From UBA1557 sp041675185 (lineage in GTDB: Bacteria > Patescibacteriota > Patescibacteriia > Magasanikbacterales > UBA922): a stretch of 64,000 bases of DNA. The position numbers and the translations under genes are program-made. The notes beneath the pieces were generated by a model. The model searched no databases, had not been told where the DNA came from, and was given only the letters and a program-made list of their open reading frames with translations. The DNA lies in contig JBAYUH010000001.1 of NCBI GenBank assembly GCA_041675185.1, positions 15,337 to 79,336 on the forward strand, in the 5' to 3' direction. Positions 1 through 8,676 of the stretch are shown one piece after another; within the stretch, counting starts at the first letter, position 1; every line of letters begins with the position of its first letter.

Positions 1-697
1 TTAGATATTGTAAGTCAAAAATATTTTTTCCAAAATCAAAAAAATCTGAAAATAAAAAACTACTATTTTTTACATCTTTTTTTTCATTATGGCCTGGCGG
101 ATAAAAAATAATCGCTGCATTTTTTTGCAGCGACCAAGCGTAAAGAAATTGTTGAAGTGGGTATGCTTTATTTTTGCCATTTGTTTTTCCAGGATCATTG
201 GTGTAGACAGTATCGTTAGATATGCCGGTGAGGACCATGAAGTGCACAACGTCATAATCACCTTTTATACGCATATTTGTATAAACTTTAATAATAACAG
301 GAAAATTATTACTTAAAGCTTTTTTTACTTCGTCTAATGAATTAACATTCTTTAAGTCTTTTTCATAAAAATTACTAAATTTAATAGCTAAATTTTCTAA
401 ATCATCTATATCTGTAACATTACCATTATAATTATTAACTGGCATATTATAATTAACATACAACCAATCAACCACATCTTTAATACTCTGTACACTCAAT
501 TTTTTACCAGTATAAAATGAATCTATCATCAAATACGAAGTAGGTCCACAATTTTTAGTAAAATTCCAACTAGTCCCTGGTGGAAATTGAGAAATAAAAG
601 GTACATCTAAAATGTTTTCAGCCTTAGCAAAACTAAAAAATGAAAAAGAAAATATTATTGTTAATAAATATAATATCCTTCTCATTTTTATATCCAT
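1..697 (-). CDS. Secreted C39-like cysteine peptidase, partial (3' end outside window)
   Basis: Open frame running off the left edge; about 231 codons are present. The N-terminus (residues 5-26) is a hydrophobic signal peptide ending in an AKA-type site. Mature sequence starts ILDVPFISQFPPG, followed by NCGPTS with the candidate nucleophile Cys50, and later DVVHFMVLTG with the candidate His and NDPG with the Asn/Asp. This order is typical of the C39_2/papain-like peptidase families that cleave peptides outside the membrane. The start could be the ATG at 697 or the in-frame ATG at 685; both keep the signal peptide, and 685 has a GGAT upstream. It lies 5 bases downstream of the next gene, so the two are probably co-transcribed. 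Family call is good; substrate unknown. Confidence 0.72.
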   Translation of the reverse strand, partial: MDIKMRRILYLLTIIFSFSFFSFAKAENILDVPFISQFPPGTSWNFTKNCGPTSYLMIDSFYTGKKLSVQSIKDVVDWLYVNYNMPVNNYNGNVTDIDDLENLAIKFSNFYEKDLKNVNSLDEVKKALSNNFPVIIKVYTNMRIKGDYDVVHFMVLTGISNDTVYTNDPGKTNGKNKAYPLQQFLYAWSLQKNAAIIFYPPGHNEKKDVKNSSFLFSDFFDFGKNIFDLQYL

Positions 698-702
698 ATT
701 TT

Positions 703-1320
703 TTAAAATGAAAAATTATTTAATGTTTCATTTATAAAATAATCATTTGCGTATTGAAAATATAAACTAAAAATTTTTCCATTTTTTTCTGTCACAAACT
801 CTGGCCAACCAGATCCAACATAATCACCAACATACATTATTTTTTTCCAGGTTATACTATTTTTAACCACACTATCTATAGAATATGATTTACAATCTAA
901 ATTTTCTTTACACGTGTTCTTAATATCTAAATTGATATTATCCAAATTCCCAATTTTTGTAGACAAAACAACTCTATAATCAAAAAGATCTTTTTTTATG
1001 TTATTATTATCTGGATAACTACTGACAGCCAAATTACTATCCGGAGTTTTTTCTATAACATAATTATTTTTAACTTCTACTTGGTACCCCTCTTTCTCAT
1101 TCTTCACTAATCTATTACCATCTCCCAAATCCTCCACAGTCACACCATCTGGCAAATCAGTACTTACTTCACTGCTAGTACTAGTCACTGTTGTACTATT
1201 ATCATCTTTCGGTGTATTCGCTATTGGTGAACTTTTGTAAAAAAAATAGGCACCAAGAGCCAATAGAATTAAAAAAAATAATATATCTAACCAGAAAAGT
1301 TTTTTCTTATTTATTTCCAT
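703..1320 (-). CDS. Membrane-anchored hypothetical protein
   Basis: 205 residues. A short basic N-terminus is followed by one transmembrane segment (about residues 9-28) and a Ser/Thr-rich linker (about 38-55), so the rest of the protein should be outside the cytoplasm. The C-terminal 140 residues contain two Cys close together (CKENLDC) that could form a disulfide, and aromatic strands such as YVGDYVGSGWPEF. I do not recognise a family. It sits just upstream of the C39-like peptidase gene and probably shares its transcript, so a role as substrate or anchor for that peptidase is possible but unproven. Confidence 0.65.
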   Translation of the reverse strand: MEINKKKLFWLDILFFLILLALGAYFFYKSSPIANTPKDDNSTTVTSTSSEVSTDLPDGVTVEDLGDGNRLVKNEKEGYQVEVKNNYVIEKTPDSNLAVSSYPDNNNIKKDLFDYRVVLSTKIGNLDNINLDIKNTCKENLDCKSYSIDSVVKNSITWKKIMYVGDYVGSGWPEFVTEKNGKIFSLYFQYANDYFINETLNNFSF

Positions 1321-1356
1321 ATTTATTAGTTAATAATAATTTTTTAAAAAATATTT

Positions 1357-1427
1357 CATACCACATACCATGTAACACATACCACGTAACAAAATTGATA
1401 CGAGATACGTGCTATATGTTACGTGAG
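1357..1427. repeat. Dyad repeat block, ATACCACGTAAC family
   Basis: The words ACATACC and ACCACGTAAC/ACCATGTAAC occur in tandem on the left, and the complementary words GATACG, AGATACGTGC and TGTTACGTG follow on the right, making a long imperfect hairpin just after the galE stop. It may end or stabilise the galE transcript. No other copy of this word family was noticed in the window. Confidence 0.55.
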
Positions 1428-1428
1428 T

Positions 1429-2439
1429 TTACAACTTCTTCTCCCAAGCAAGTGCTGTCTCACACATAATCTTCAAATCATCATACTTCGGTTTCCAATC
1501 CATTTCACTAATGATTTTATTGTTATTAGCAATGACAATTGCTGGATCACCTTCACGTCTTTTGGTTATTTCTACTTTGAAATCATTACCACTCACTTTC
1601 TTCATCATATCAATTACCTCTCGCACAGAAAAACCTTTACTATAACCACAGTTGAAAATTCCACCTTTATTTTTGTTTAGATAATACAAAGATTTGATAT
1701 GAGCAGAGGCCAAATCATCGACATGAATATAATCACGAATACAGGTACCATCTGGAGTATTATAATCTGTACCATTGATAAACATTTTTGTGCGTTTACC
1801 AAGTGTAGTTTCCAAAGCAATTTTGATTAAGTGGGTCGCATCTTTGGTAGATTGACCAAGCATACCATCTACGCTAGCACCAGCCACATTGAAATAACGC
1901 AAAATTACATACTTGAAATTTGTATTAGCAAAAGCTACATCTTGAATAATTTTTTCATTGAACAATTTACTAGAACCATAAGGGCTTATCGGAATAGTGA
2001 TTCCGTCCTCTTTTAGAGGAACAGTCTTTGGATCTGGATCACCGTAGACTGCAGCAGTTGAGCTAAAAATAAATTTGTTGACTTTGTATTTCAAACAAGC
2101 TTTGAGAAGGTTGATAGTGTTACTAGTATTATTACTATAATATTTGAGAGGATCACGCATTGACTCAGACACCACAATACTCGCTGCAAAATGAATTACA
2201 CCTTGGACATTTTCTTTGGCAAAAATTTCTTCCAATTTTTTACTATTAGACAAATCAATTTTGTAAAAACTTAATTTTACTTTTTTGTCATCAGCGTATT
2301 TTTTCAAAGTATTTACTGTTTTTTGGAAACCAGTAGAGAGATTGTCTACAATGACAATATCATTTTTCTTTTCAATAAGTTGTTTGACGACGTGACTACC
2401 GATGTAGCCAGCGCCACCTGTTACTAAGATTTTTGACAT
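1429..2439 (-). CDS. galE: UDP-glucose 4-epimerase
   Basis: 336 residues, full length for this short-chain dehydrogenase-type epimerase. It has the NAD-binding GGAGYIGSH near residues 8-16, SSTAAVYGD around 126, and the catalytic YxxxK as Y154GSSK158; the C-terminal substrate domain includes RREGDPA. It interconverts UDP-glucose and UDP-galactose (or the N-acetyl forms) in the cytoplasm. It is the last sugar-nucleotide gene of the glycan locus and supplies UDP-Gal or UDP-GalNAc, a plausible donor for the GT6 enzyme encoded at 7867-8649. Start ATG at 2439 is directly preceded by an AT-rich repeat block. Confidence 0.93.
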   Translation of the reverse strand: MSKILVTGGAGYIGSHVVKQLIEKKNDIVIVDNLSTGFQKTVNTLKKYADDKKVKLSFYKIDLSNSKKLEEIFAKENVQGVIHFAASIVVSESMRDPLKYYSNNTSNTINLLKACLKYKVNKFIFSSTAAVYGDPDPKTVPLKEDGITIPISPYGSSKLFNEKIIQDVAFANTNFKYVILRYFNVAGASVDGMLGQSTKDATHLIKIALETTLGKRTKMFINGTDYNTPDGTCIRDYIHVDDLASAHIKSLYYLNKNKGGIFNCGYSKGFSVREVIDMMKKVSGNDFKVEITKRREGDPAIVIANNNKIISEMDWKPKYDDLKIMCETALAWEKKL

Positions 2440-2442
2440 AAT

Positions 2443-2600
2443 TTTTAATTTTAAATTTTGAATTTTAAAACAATTTTAAATGATTTAATTTCAAATGATG
2501 AGTCAGTATAATATTTTACGTAAAATAATTCTAGTTATTTATATAATTTAAAATTTTTAAATTCCAAAATTGTTTTAAAATTTAAAATTCCTAAATTCAA
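2443..2600. repeat. Dyad repeat block, AATTTTAAAACAATTTTAAAT family
   Basis: Intergenic spacer between galE and the UDP-glucose dehydrogenase gene. Words such as AATTTTAAAACAATTTTAAA and ATGATTTAATTT run in one direction and their complements (AAATTGTTTTAAAATTTAAA) come back about 100 bases later. Related blocks lie at 34632-34773, 39117-39195 and 53620-53748. Confidence 0.6.
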
Positions 2601-2604
2601 AATT

Positions 2605-3969
2605 CTACCTACTTCCCACTGCAATCACTCTTAATCCAGCCTCTTTCAAATCATTATAGCGATGTTGTAGCATACGACGACCATCAGCAATAAGTGGTTT
2701 GTTTGAAAATTCAGAAATAATGACATCAGCCAAACCGCGAAACTGTGGCCAATCAGTAGCTATGATTATTATATCAGAATTTTTGATTGCTTCAAACTCA
2801 TGATTGTGATATTTTACTTTTTCTGATTCGGGAAACAACTTTTTGAAATTGTCCATACCAGCTGGATCATAGATATTTATTTGCGCAAAATTTTTATCTG
2901 TCAAGTAATTCATAATCTCAATACTGGCTGAATTACGAATATCATTGGTATCACGTTTGAAAGCAGTACCAAGTAAAGTAATTTTTTTACCACTAAAATT
3001 TTCTTGAGTTTCTATTCTAGTCAAAAAATTTTGCATCTGCCTTTTGTTGGAAAGATAAACTTCATCAACCAATACAGTATTTTGATTCTTTTGTTTGAGC
3101 TGATGAGAAAGAGATCTAGCGTCTTTGATAAAACAACTTCCTCCAGCATAAAGACTATTGTACAATCCCCAACTACCAATACGCGGATCTGTCACCAGAG
3201 CATTACGTACATTTTCAAATTGCAAATCTGCAAAACTTTCACAAGTACGACCAACTACATCAAAACACACAGCAAGTTTGTTGAATAATATATAATTAGC
3301 AAGAAGTTTACTAGCTGCCGCTTCTTTGGGATTGATTTCAATATATTTGGTTTGCGGTGAATTGTAAAAACGTTCATACACTTTGCGCATAATAGCAAAA
3401 TCTTTTTCACTCCAAGCACCAACCACAACTCTATCTGGTTTGATTGAACCTTGTATTGCTTTGCCTTCTACCAAAAATTCTGGATTAGAAACTACAGCAA
3501 AATTCTTGACACCGGCATTTCCCAAAATCTCAGCAGTCTTATCTACCATATCTATTGGCACAGTACTTTTGTTAATAATAACTACATACTTATTTTGTTC
3601 ACTATTATTTCTTTTCGTTAAATTATCAGCCAACTTTTCTGCAGCAAAATTATAATATTTCAAATCACTCTCCCCTGTTTCACCAATTTCTGGAGTTGGC
3701 AAACACATAAAAATCGCATCACAAGTATCCAAAAAATCTTTAACTAAATCATAATCCAAAGTAAATTTTATTCTTTCTTTGTTACGTATAAGCAAATCAC
3801 TTAGTCCTTCTTCGAAAAGGCAAGCTTCAATCTGGTCGCGGTCGCCTGAAGACAACATGTTTATTTTCTTTTCATCAATATCATAAACCAAAACTTCGTG
3901 TCCGCTGGAAGCAGAAACAGCTGCTGAACATGTACCCACAAATCCAGCACCGATGTAGAGTAGTTTCAT
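2605..3969 (-). CDS. ugd: UDP-glucose 6-dehydrogenase
   Basis: 454 residues from the ATG at 3969. An upstream in-frame start at 4017 exists, but the added residues come from a GC-richer repeat (AAGGCCT words) and precede the Rossmann start MKLLYIGAGFVGT, so I reject it. NAD-binding GAGFVGT is at residues 7-13, the NPEFLVEGKA segment near 162, and the catalytic Cys279 lies in GGSCFIKD. The enzyme oxidises UDP-glucose to UDP-glucuronate (a GDP-mannose or UDP-HexNAc substrate cannot be excluded from sequence alone). It belongs to the surface-glycan locus. Confidence 0.88.
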   Translation of the reverse strand: MKLLYIGAGFVGTCSAAVSASSGHEVLVYDIDEKKINMLSSGDRDQIEACLFEEGLSDLLIRNKERIKFTLDYDLVKDFLDTCDAIFMCLPTPEIGETGESDLKYYNFAAEKLADNLTKRNNSEQNKYVVIINKSTVPIDMVDKTAEILGNAGVKNFAVVSNPEFLVEGKAIQGSIKPDRVVVGAWSEKDFAIMRKVYERFYNSPQTKYIEINPKEAAASKLLANYILFNKLAVCFDVVGRTCESFADLQFENVRNALVTDPRIGSWGLYNSLYAGGSCFIKDARSLSHQLKQKNQNTVLVDEVYLSNKRQMQNFLTRIETQENFSGKKITLLGTAFKRDTNDIRNSASIEIMNYLTDKNFAQINIYDPAGMDNFKKLFPESEKVKYHNHEFEAIKNSDIIIIATDWPQFRGLADVIISEFSNKPLIADGRRMLQHRYNDLKEAGLRVIAVGSR

Positions 3970-4014
3970 ATTAAAAGGCTTACAAGGCCTACGAGGCCAA
4001 TTCATTAATAAATT

Positions 4015-4131
4015 CAAAATCCAAATTTCAAATCAATTACAAATGACTTAATTCCAAAATTTTATATTTGATATTAGGATTTGATTCCACCCAAGGCGGA
4101 CAAGTTGAAATTTGAGCTTTGTAATTTGTCA
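4015..4131. repeat. Repeat-filled spacer (ATTCAAAATCCAAATTTCAAAT words)
   Basis: The spacer upstream of ugd carries AATTCAAAATCCAAATTTC and, after a short interruption, complementary words such as GTTGAAATTTGAGC and GTAATTTGTCATT. Just to its left (3975-4000) is an AAGGCTT/AAGGCCT block. No gene is seen here. Confidence 0.5.
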
Positions 4132-5223
4132 TTACGAATTTAATATATTTTGATATACTTCCTCCGTTTTCTTCAACATACTTTCCAAACTAAACTTACC
4201 CTCAACCAACACCATCCCATTCTTACCCAATTTCAATCTCAATTCAGGATTGTTTATCAATTCTAGCAAAGCTTGGCTTATTTTACCAGCGTTGTTTTCC
4301 ACTAATCTCCCGACTGTATTATCCACTATTTCTCCCACTCCACCAACATTACTAGCTATCACAGGCAAACCAACTGACAAAGCCTCAAGAATAGTATAAG
4401 GAAATCCTTCCCAAGCAGAGATAAAAACAAAAATATCATTTTTAGATAGTTCTTTCATTACTTCACCATGTTCTAAATTACCAGTAAAAAAAACATTTAC
4501 TTTTTTTTCTTTAGCTAATTGTTCTAAATATTTTCTTTTTGGTCCGTCACCAACAATTGTAAATTGTATTTTATCTTGAATTTCTTTTTCAAAATTACTA
4601 ATAACTTCAATAATCATCTCCGGCCTCTTCGGCTCAGCCAAACGCCCAACAAAAATTAAATTAACTTTTGAGCTAACTGTCGACTGTCGACTATCGACTG
4701 TCGACGTGATACCGTTGTATATAACAGTCATTTTTTCTTCACCAGCTAATTTATACTTTAATGCCAAATCCTTCACAAATTCAGAAACACAAATATATTT
4801 GTCTGTATATCCAGCATTTATTTTTTCAGTTAACAAAACCAAAAATCTAACAAGAGGATTCATACCAATATTAAAACCCCAGCCATGGGCAGTATAGATT
4901 GTTTTGTATTTTCCTCTGATTGCCAAACGCGTTAGGAAAGCTGCGGAAGAACTATGGCAATGGACAATGTCTGGCTTAAATTTTTCTACAAAATTTTTTA
5001 TTTCTTTTATAGCTTTTACAATCCTAACAGGATTAGAGCTATTGGAAAAATATTTGTTTTCAAAATATTTTATATTATTTTTTTTACATTCATCTTTTAA
5101 CCAACCATCACCACCAGCCATAACAACTACTTCGTTTTGTTTAGCAAAATAATTACAAAGATCTGACACATGAGTTTGTGCTCCGCCGGCTTCTGATTTA
5201 GTTATTAGATAAAGGATTTTCAT
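4132..5223 (-). CDS. Glycosyltransferase family 4
   Basis: 363 residues with the GT-B layout: an N-terminal Rossmann domain beginning MKILYLITKSEAGGAQTH and a C-terminal nucleotide-sugar domain beginning VNLIFVGRLAEPKRPE. The retaining-GT4 motif EGFPYTILEALSVGLPVIAS contains the two conserved glutamates. It transfers a sugar to a glycan intermediate on the cytoplasmic face; acceptor and donor cannot be read from the sequence. Its ATG overlaps the stop of the upstream GT2 gene by four bases (ATGA). Odd feature: the linker between the two domains is encoded by four tandem 7-base units (4678-4705), giving the low-complexity stretch STVDSRQSTVSS. Confidence 0.88.
   Translation of the reverse strand: MKILYLITKSEAGGAQTHVSDLCNYFAKQNEVVVMAGGDGWLKDECKKNNIKYFENKYFSNSSNPVRIVKAIKEIKNFVEKFKPDIVHCHSSSAAFLTRLAIRGKYKTIYTAHGWGFNIGMNPLVRFLVLLTEKINAGYTDKYICVSEFVKDLALKYKLAGEEKMTVIYNGITSTVDSRQSTVSSKVNLIFVGRLAEPKRPEMIIEVISNFEKEIQDKIQFTIVGDGPKRKYLEQLAKEKKVNVFFTGNLEHGEVMKELSKNDIFVFISAWEGFPYTILEALSVGLPVIASNVGGVGEIVDNTVGRLVENNAGKISQALLELINNPELRLKLGKNGMVLVEGKFSLESMLKKTEEVYQNILNS
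4678..4705. repeat. Four tandem TGTCGAC units inside a glycosyltransferase gene
   Basis: Three TGTCGAC and one TATCGAC unit lie head to tail within the coding region of the GT4 gene, at the position of its interdomain linker. Coding sequence elsewhere in this gene shows no such periodicity. Confidence 0.8.
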
Positions 5224-6014
5224 AAATTTTTATTCTTTATTTTGTTTATAATTTTTAATCCGCCAAGAAAAACAACAAAATATTTCAAAAACCATTTTGA
5301 ACGTCCTAAAAAATAATTTGGATAAAAAAATTTATGTTTCTTTATCAATTGTAAATTGGCTTTTATTTGTCGCAAATTATTTTTCTGTGTTTCACCTTTT
5401 TCATTTAGCAAATAACCAACACTATATTCTGATATATTGGCTAGTTTATACTTTTCACCCATACGTAACCACAAACCATAATCTTCAGCATACTTTTCTC
5501 CCATATCATAATTACCACACTCCAGACTAGCATCTTTTCTAAACAAAACACTGGAATGAACAAAACAACTTTTTATTAACATTTTAGTTTTTATTTCTGA
5601 AAAATTTGTCGGATGTACTATGTTGAAAAGATTTTCATTTCCAATATTATAAACTTTGGCCCAAGTACCTACCAAAGCGTAATTCAAATTATTATCCAAA
5701 AAATCCACTTGCTTTTGCAACTTATCTTTGTCTAGCCACCAATCATCACTATCTATTCTAGCAATATACTCACCTTTGGCAATTTCAATACCTTTGTTTA
5801 AGTTAAATATTAAACCTTGGTTTTCTTCATTTTTTATATAAATAATTCTTTTATCATCAAAAAATTTTATTTTTTCTTCTGTATTATCACTACTATTATC
5901 GTTTATAATAATAAATTCAAAATCAACAAAAGACTGAAACAAAACACTTTCAACAGCTTTTGTTATAAATTCAGCATTATTGTAAGTTGACATGATTATG
6001 GATACTTTTGGCAT
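5220..6014 (-). CDS. Glycosyltransferase family 2
   Basis: 264 residues from the ATG at 6014; the frame also opens at a TTG at 6032, but MPKVSIIMSTYNNAEFI is the usual GT-A start and leaves a 2-base gap to the upstream gene. Motifs: NDNSSDNTEE for the UDP-binding loop and ARIDSDDWW with the DxD-type metal site. C-terminal basic and hydrophobic stretches suggest membrane association. Inverting transferase acting on the surface glycan; sugar specificity unknown. Confidence 0.86.
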   Translation of the reverse strand: MPKVSIIMSTYNNAEFITKAVESVLFQSFVDFEFIIINDNSSDNTEEKIKFFDDKRIIYIKNEENQGLIFNLNKGIEIAKGEYIARIDSDDWWLDKDKLQKQVDFLDNNLNYALVGTWAKVYNIGNENLFNIVHPTNFSEIKTKMLIKSCFVHSSVLFRKDASLECGNYDMGEKYAEDYGLWLRMGEKYKLANISEYSVGYLLNEKGETQKNNLRQIKANLQLIKKHKFFYPNYFLGRSKWFLKYFVVFLGGLKIINKIKNKNL

Positions 6015-6016
6015 AT

Positions 6017-6808
6017 TTATAATCTTATCCAATCTTTTGGAACTATATCACTCTTATTATTAACCTGATTGTTATTAAACCACTTTTTAGGAGCTATGAC
6101 AATCTTATCTTTATTTTCATTGAGCCAAGCTCCCCACCAACTAAAACTACTATTAGCAATAATGTTGTGTTGACATTTACTCATAAGAATCAATTCTTCA
6201 TAATCTTTTATGTCTTCACTAGAAACAAAAAACAAATTATCTAATTTCAAATTTTCTTTTACCCAAGATATGTCATCAGAAAATACAAATATTTTTATCT
6301 CTCCAATTTTTTCTTTCAAATATTTTATAGCTCTTTCATAATAATTCAAATCACAAACACCGTGATAATCATTTGTTTTAATATCAGAAACATAGTCGCC
6401 ACGACGAATGTGTAGGGAAACAGAATTTCTATTATGCAAAATTTCTTGTTCAAATTTGCTAGCACTTTCACTCATTTCATTTTTTAGAGTAAATTCTTTT
6501 CTAACAACATCTTCAATATTTCTAAAATATTTTTCACTTTGAAAATATTCTTCAACATTAAACCCTAATATCCTTTTTATTTTATTTACAAAATCAAAAA
6601 AAACATTTTTCTTATTTACAAATTTAACTTTTTTATCTATATTAAAATTGCACAATTTAAAATCTCTAGCAACATCATGTTTGGCTTTGTTGTTTTCAAA
6701 AAATGAAATATCAAAAACAACTTTCTTACCAGAAAATTCCAGACTCCTACCGTGAGCATATTGGAACATTTGATTACCGAGACCACCTTTTAGTTTCAAA
6801 ACTATCAT
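6017..6808 (-). CDS. Alpha-1,2-fucosyltransferase (GT11)
   Basis: 263 residues, normal length for bacterial GT11. It begins with the family signature GGLGNQMFQYAHG (residues 8-20), has the GDP-binding HIRRGDYVSD, and near the C-terminus NSSFSWWGAWL. It moves L-fucose from GDP-Fuc to a galactose residue in alpha-1,2 linkage. GDP-fucose can be made by gmd and fcl in the same locus (25620-27801). A GT6-type gene is two genes upstream; that enzyme family usually acts on exactly the fucosylated galactose that GT11 makes. Confidence 0.9.
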   Translation of the reverse strand: MIVLKLKGGLGNQMFQYAHGRSLEFSGKKVVFDISFFENNKAKHDVARDFKLCNFNIDKKVKFVNKKNVFFDFVNKIKRILGFNVEEYFQSEKYFRNIEDVVRKEFTLKNEMSESASKFEQEILHNRNSVSLHIRRGDYVSDIKTNDYHGVCDLNYYERAIKYLKEKIGEIKIFVFSDDISWVKENLKLDNLFFVSSEDIKDYEELILMSKCQHNIIANSSFSWWGAWLNENKDKIVIAPKKWFNNNQVNNKSDIVPKDWIRL

Positions 6809-6812
6809 AAAA

Positions 6813-7853
6813 TTAAGAAATTATTTTCTTTCTACCACCCAAAAATATAATGTCCAAAATAGACACTTTTCTCAAAAAAAATCTTGATATAACGATTGAA
6901 CAAAATAATGATGTCACAACTGAAAACAATATCAAAAACATATTACTTCCCAAACGTAACAAAAAATAAAAATGCAAAACATAAATATCCAAAGAGTATG
7001 AGCTCAACCATTTCAAAAAATTAAATATAATATTTTTCTTCAATATATTGATAATAAAATATGAAAAACCAATACCTGAAAATGCAGTTAAAATAATAAA
7101 AGCAAAAGCCAACAATTGAGGAATATAAAATGATTGATTAAAATTAACAAAACCAAAAATTTTTTCTAAAAAGAAATAATGATTCGTACGATGCCACAGA
7201 GAAACTAAAATGGGGAATAAAACAAGAGAAACAAGGCTTAAGTGAAATAAATATTTTTTAAAAAAATTAGCAAATACTCTTGACAGATAGCCAATAAAAA
7301 AATATATACTATGCCATTTCAACAAACCAATTCCTAAAAATCTATACGGTGACAATTCTATTAATAGAATTAATAAAAAATAAGAAACTATACCTATTTT
7401 TTTCTCTAATTTTATAGCAACCAAAAGACAGCAAAAATTTAAAAATAATACCCACAAAAACCACAATCCAAAATCTGGAGAAAAAAATAATTTCATCCAA
7501 TATGCCCAAAATCCTGTAAAATGATAGGCACCTTTTATAAAATAATCTAAAAAATACCACGCTAAAAATGGTACAACTAAACAAAGAAATTTTTTTCTAA
7601 CAAAAGTAAACGATGGCAATTTTAAGATATTGAAAGCTACAAAACCACTCAAAAACATAAACAACGGCATGTGAAAAGAATAAATTATACGAAAAAATAT
7701 ATTATTATCAAAATCCAATAAATTAATCTGTAATGCGTGACCAACTACTACCAAAATTATTGCAAAACCTTTTAGAGCATCAACAAGAGCAATCCTTGAG
7801 TTATTTACCTGCCCTTCAACAGAAGTATTATTTTGAAAACCAAATAAAGACAT
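6813..7853 (-). CDS. Acyltransferase family 3 membrane protein (OafA/YrhL type)
   Basis: 346 residues with about ten hydrophobic segments. The N-terminal signature IALVDALKGFAIILVVVGHA contains the catalytic-type His, followed by FHMPLFMFLSGF. Family members O-acetylate extracytoplasmic polysaccharide or peptidoglycan using cytoplasmic acetyl-CoA. There is no C-terminal SGNH domain. Only 4 bases separate it from the fucosyltransferase gene, so an O-acetylated version of the same glycan is the likely product. Confidence 0.88.
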   Translation of the reverse strand: MSLFGFQNNTSVEGQVNNSRIALVDALKGFAIILVVVGHALQINLLDFDNNIFFRIIYSFHMPLFMFLSGFVAFNILKLPSFTFVRKKFLCLVVPFLAWYFLDYFIKGAYHFTGFWAYWMKLFFSPDFGLWFLWVLFLNFCCLLVAIKLEKKIGIVSYFLLILLIELSPYRFLGIGLLKWHSIYFFIGYLSRVFANFFKKYLFHLSLVSLVLFPILVSLWHRTNHYFFLEKIFGFVNFNQSFYIPQLLAFAFIILTAFSGIGFSYFIINILKKNIIFNFLKWLSSYSLDIYVLHFYFLLRLGSNMFLILFSVVTSLFCSIVISRFFLRKVSILDIIFLGGRKKIIS

Positions 7854-7866
7854 AAACTTCTATTAG

Positions 7867-8649
7867 TTAATATTTAAATTTTTTAATTATTTTTTTTAGA
7901 TTACTAACAATTAATCGCATCTCTAATTTATTTCTCAATTTAAAATGACCACCTAATTTTGTTTTATCTTTTATTAAAATTTTCCGTTCAAATGGTATGT
8001 CAAAATCTTCAGGATACAAATAAGCTGGTGTAAGTATTTTGACAATATGTAAATTATTATTCAAATAACAATTCCAATGAGATTCATCGTGCCAAACAGC
8101 AGTGATATTATTACTAAAATCTTTTTTGATATTATTACTCATTACTTCCATAGATTCTATAAAATCTTTTGATCGTCCACCATTTATACCTCCAGCAAAA
8201 TAATATGCACCTTGCCCCTTAGGAATGAAAGCTGATGATCTTGAATTTCTCTCGTAAGTAAAGCTATCCACTTTTTTATCATAATAACCAGGATGTAGGC
8301 AGGCAACTAATTTTTCTTGGCCAACTGGTACAAATTCATCAGCAATAATCTTTTCCAAAAATTGTAAATTAGCATTAAAAAAGAATAGAAAATCAAAACT
8401 TTTTAAAGTCTCTTTTAATTTCAAAAACATTTCATATCTTCTCAATGTATTCCCTGGCCACCCTAAATTTTCTTGAGGTACTCTGTGTATTCTTGAATTT
8501 TCACTCTCAAATTCGATACTTTCACTATCCGTAAAAACAAAATAGTGTTTTTCAGCATCAGAAATAAAATATTTTTCACAACTCAAATAAAAATCTTTCC
8601 AAAAAAGATTGTATTTACCTGTGCAAATATATAATATACCTATCTTCAT
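7867..8649 (-). CDS. Glycosyltransferase family 6 (histo-blood-group A/B type)
   Basis: 260 residues, the length of compact bacterial GT6 enzymes without a stem. Seen: FFFNANLQF with NAN at residues 92-94 in place of the metal-binding DxD, GQGAYYFAGGINGG at 145-158, and WHDESHWN at 186-193. In the family these form the donor and acceptor pocket; bacterial members with NxN are reported to work without metal. The reaction is retaining alpha-1,3 transfer of GalNAc or Gal to galactose, usually when that galactose carries alpha-1,2-fucose. Gene order with GT11 and galE supports that role. Donor choice (GalNAc or Gal) is not decided here. Confidence 0.85.
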   Translation of the reverse strand: MKIGILYICTGKYNLFWKDFYLSCEKYFISDAEKHYFVFTDSESIEFESENSRIHRVPQENLGWPGNTLRRYEMFLKLKETLKSFDFLFFFNANLQFLEKIIADEFVPVGQEKLVACLHPGYYDKKVDSFTYERNSRSSAFIPKGQGAYYFAGGINGGRSKDFIESMEVMSNNIKKDFSNNITAVWHDESHWNCYLNNNLHIVKILTPAYLYPEDFDIPFERKILIKDKTKLGGHFKLRNKLEMRLIVSNLKKIIKKFKY

Positions 8650-8676
8650 ATGAGTTACATTTTAACAAATTCTACC

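Noticed and set aside
3970..4017. Extended N-terminus of ugd (start at 4017)
   Set aside because: The added residues come from AAGGCCT repeat sequence and precede the Rossmann start; the ATG at 3969 fits the family.
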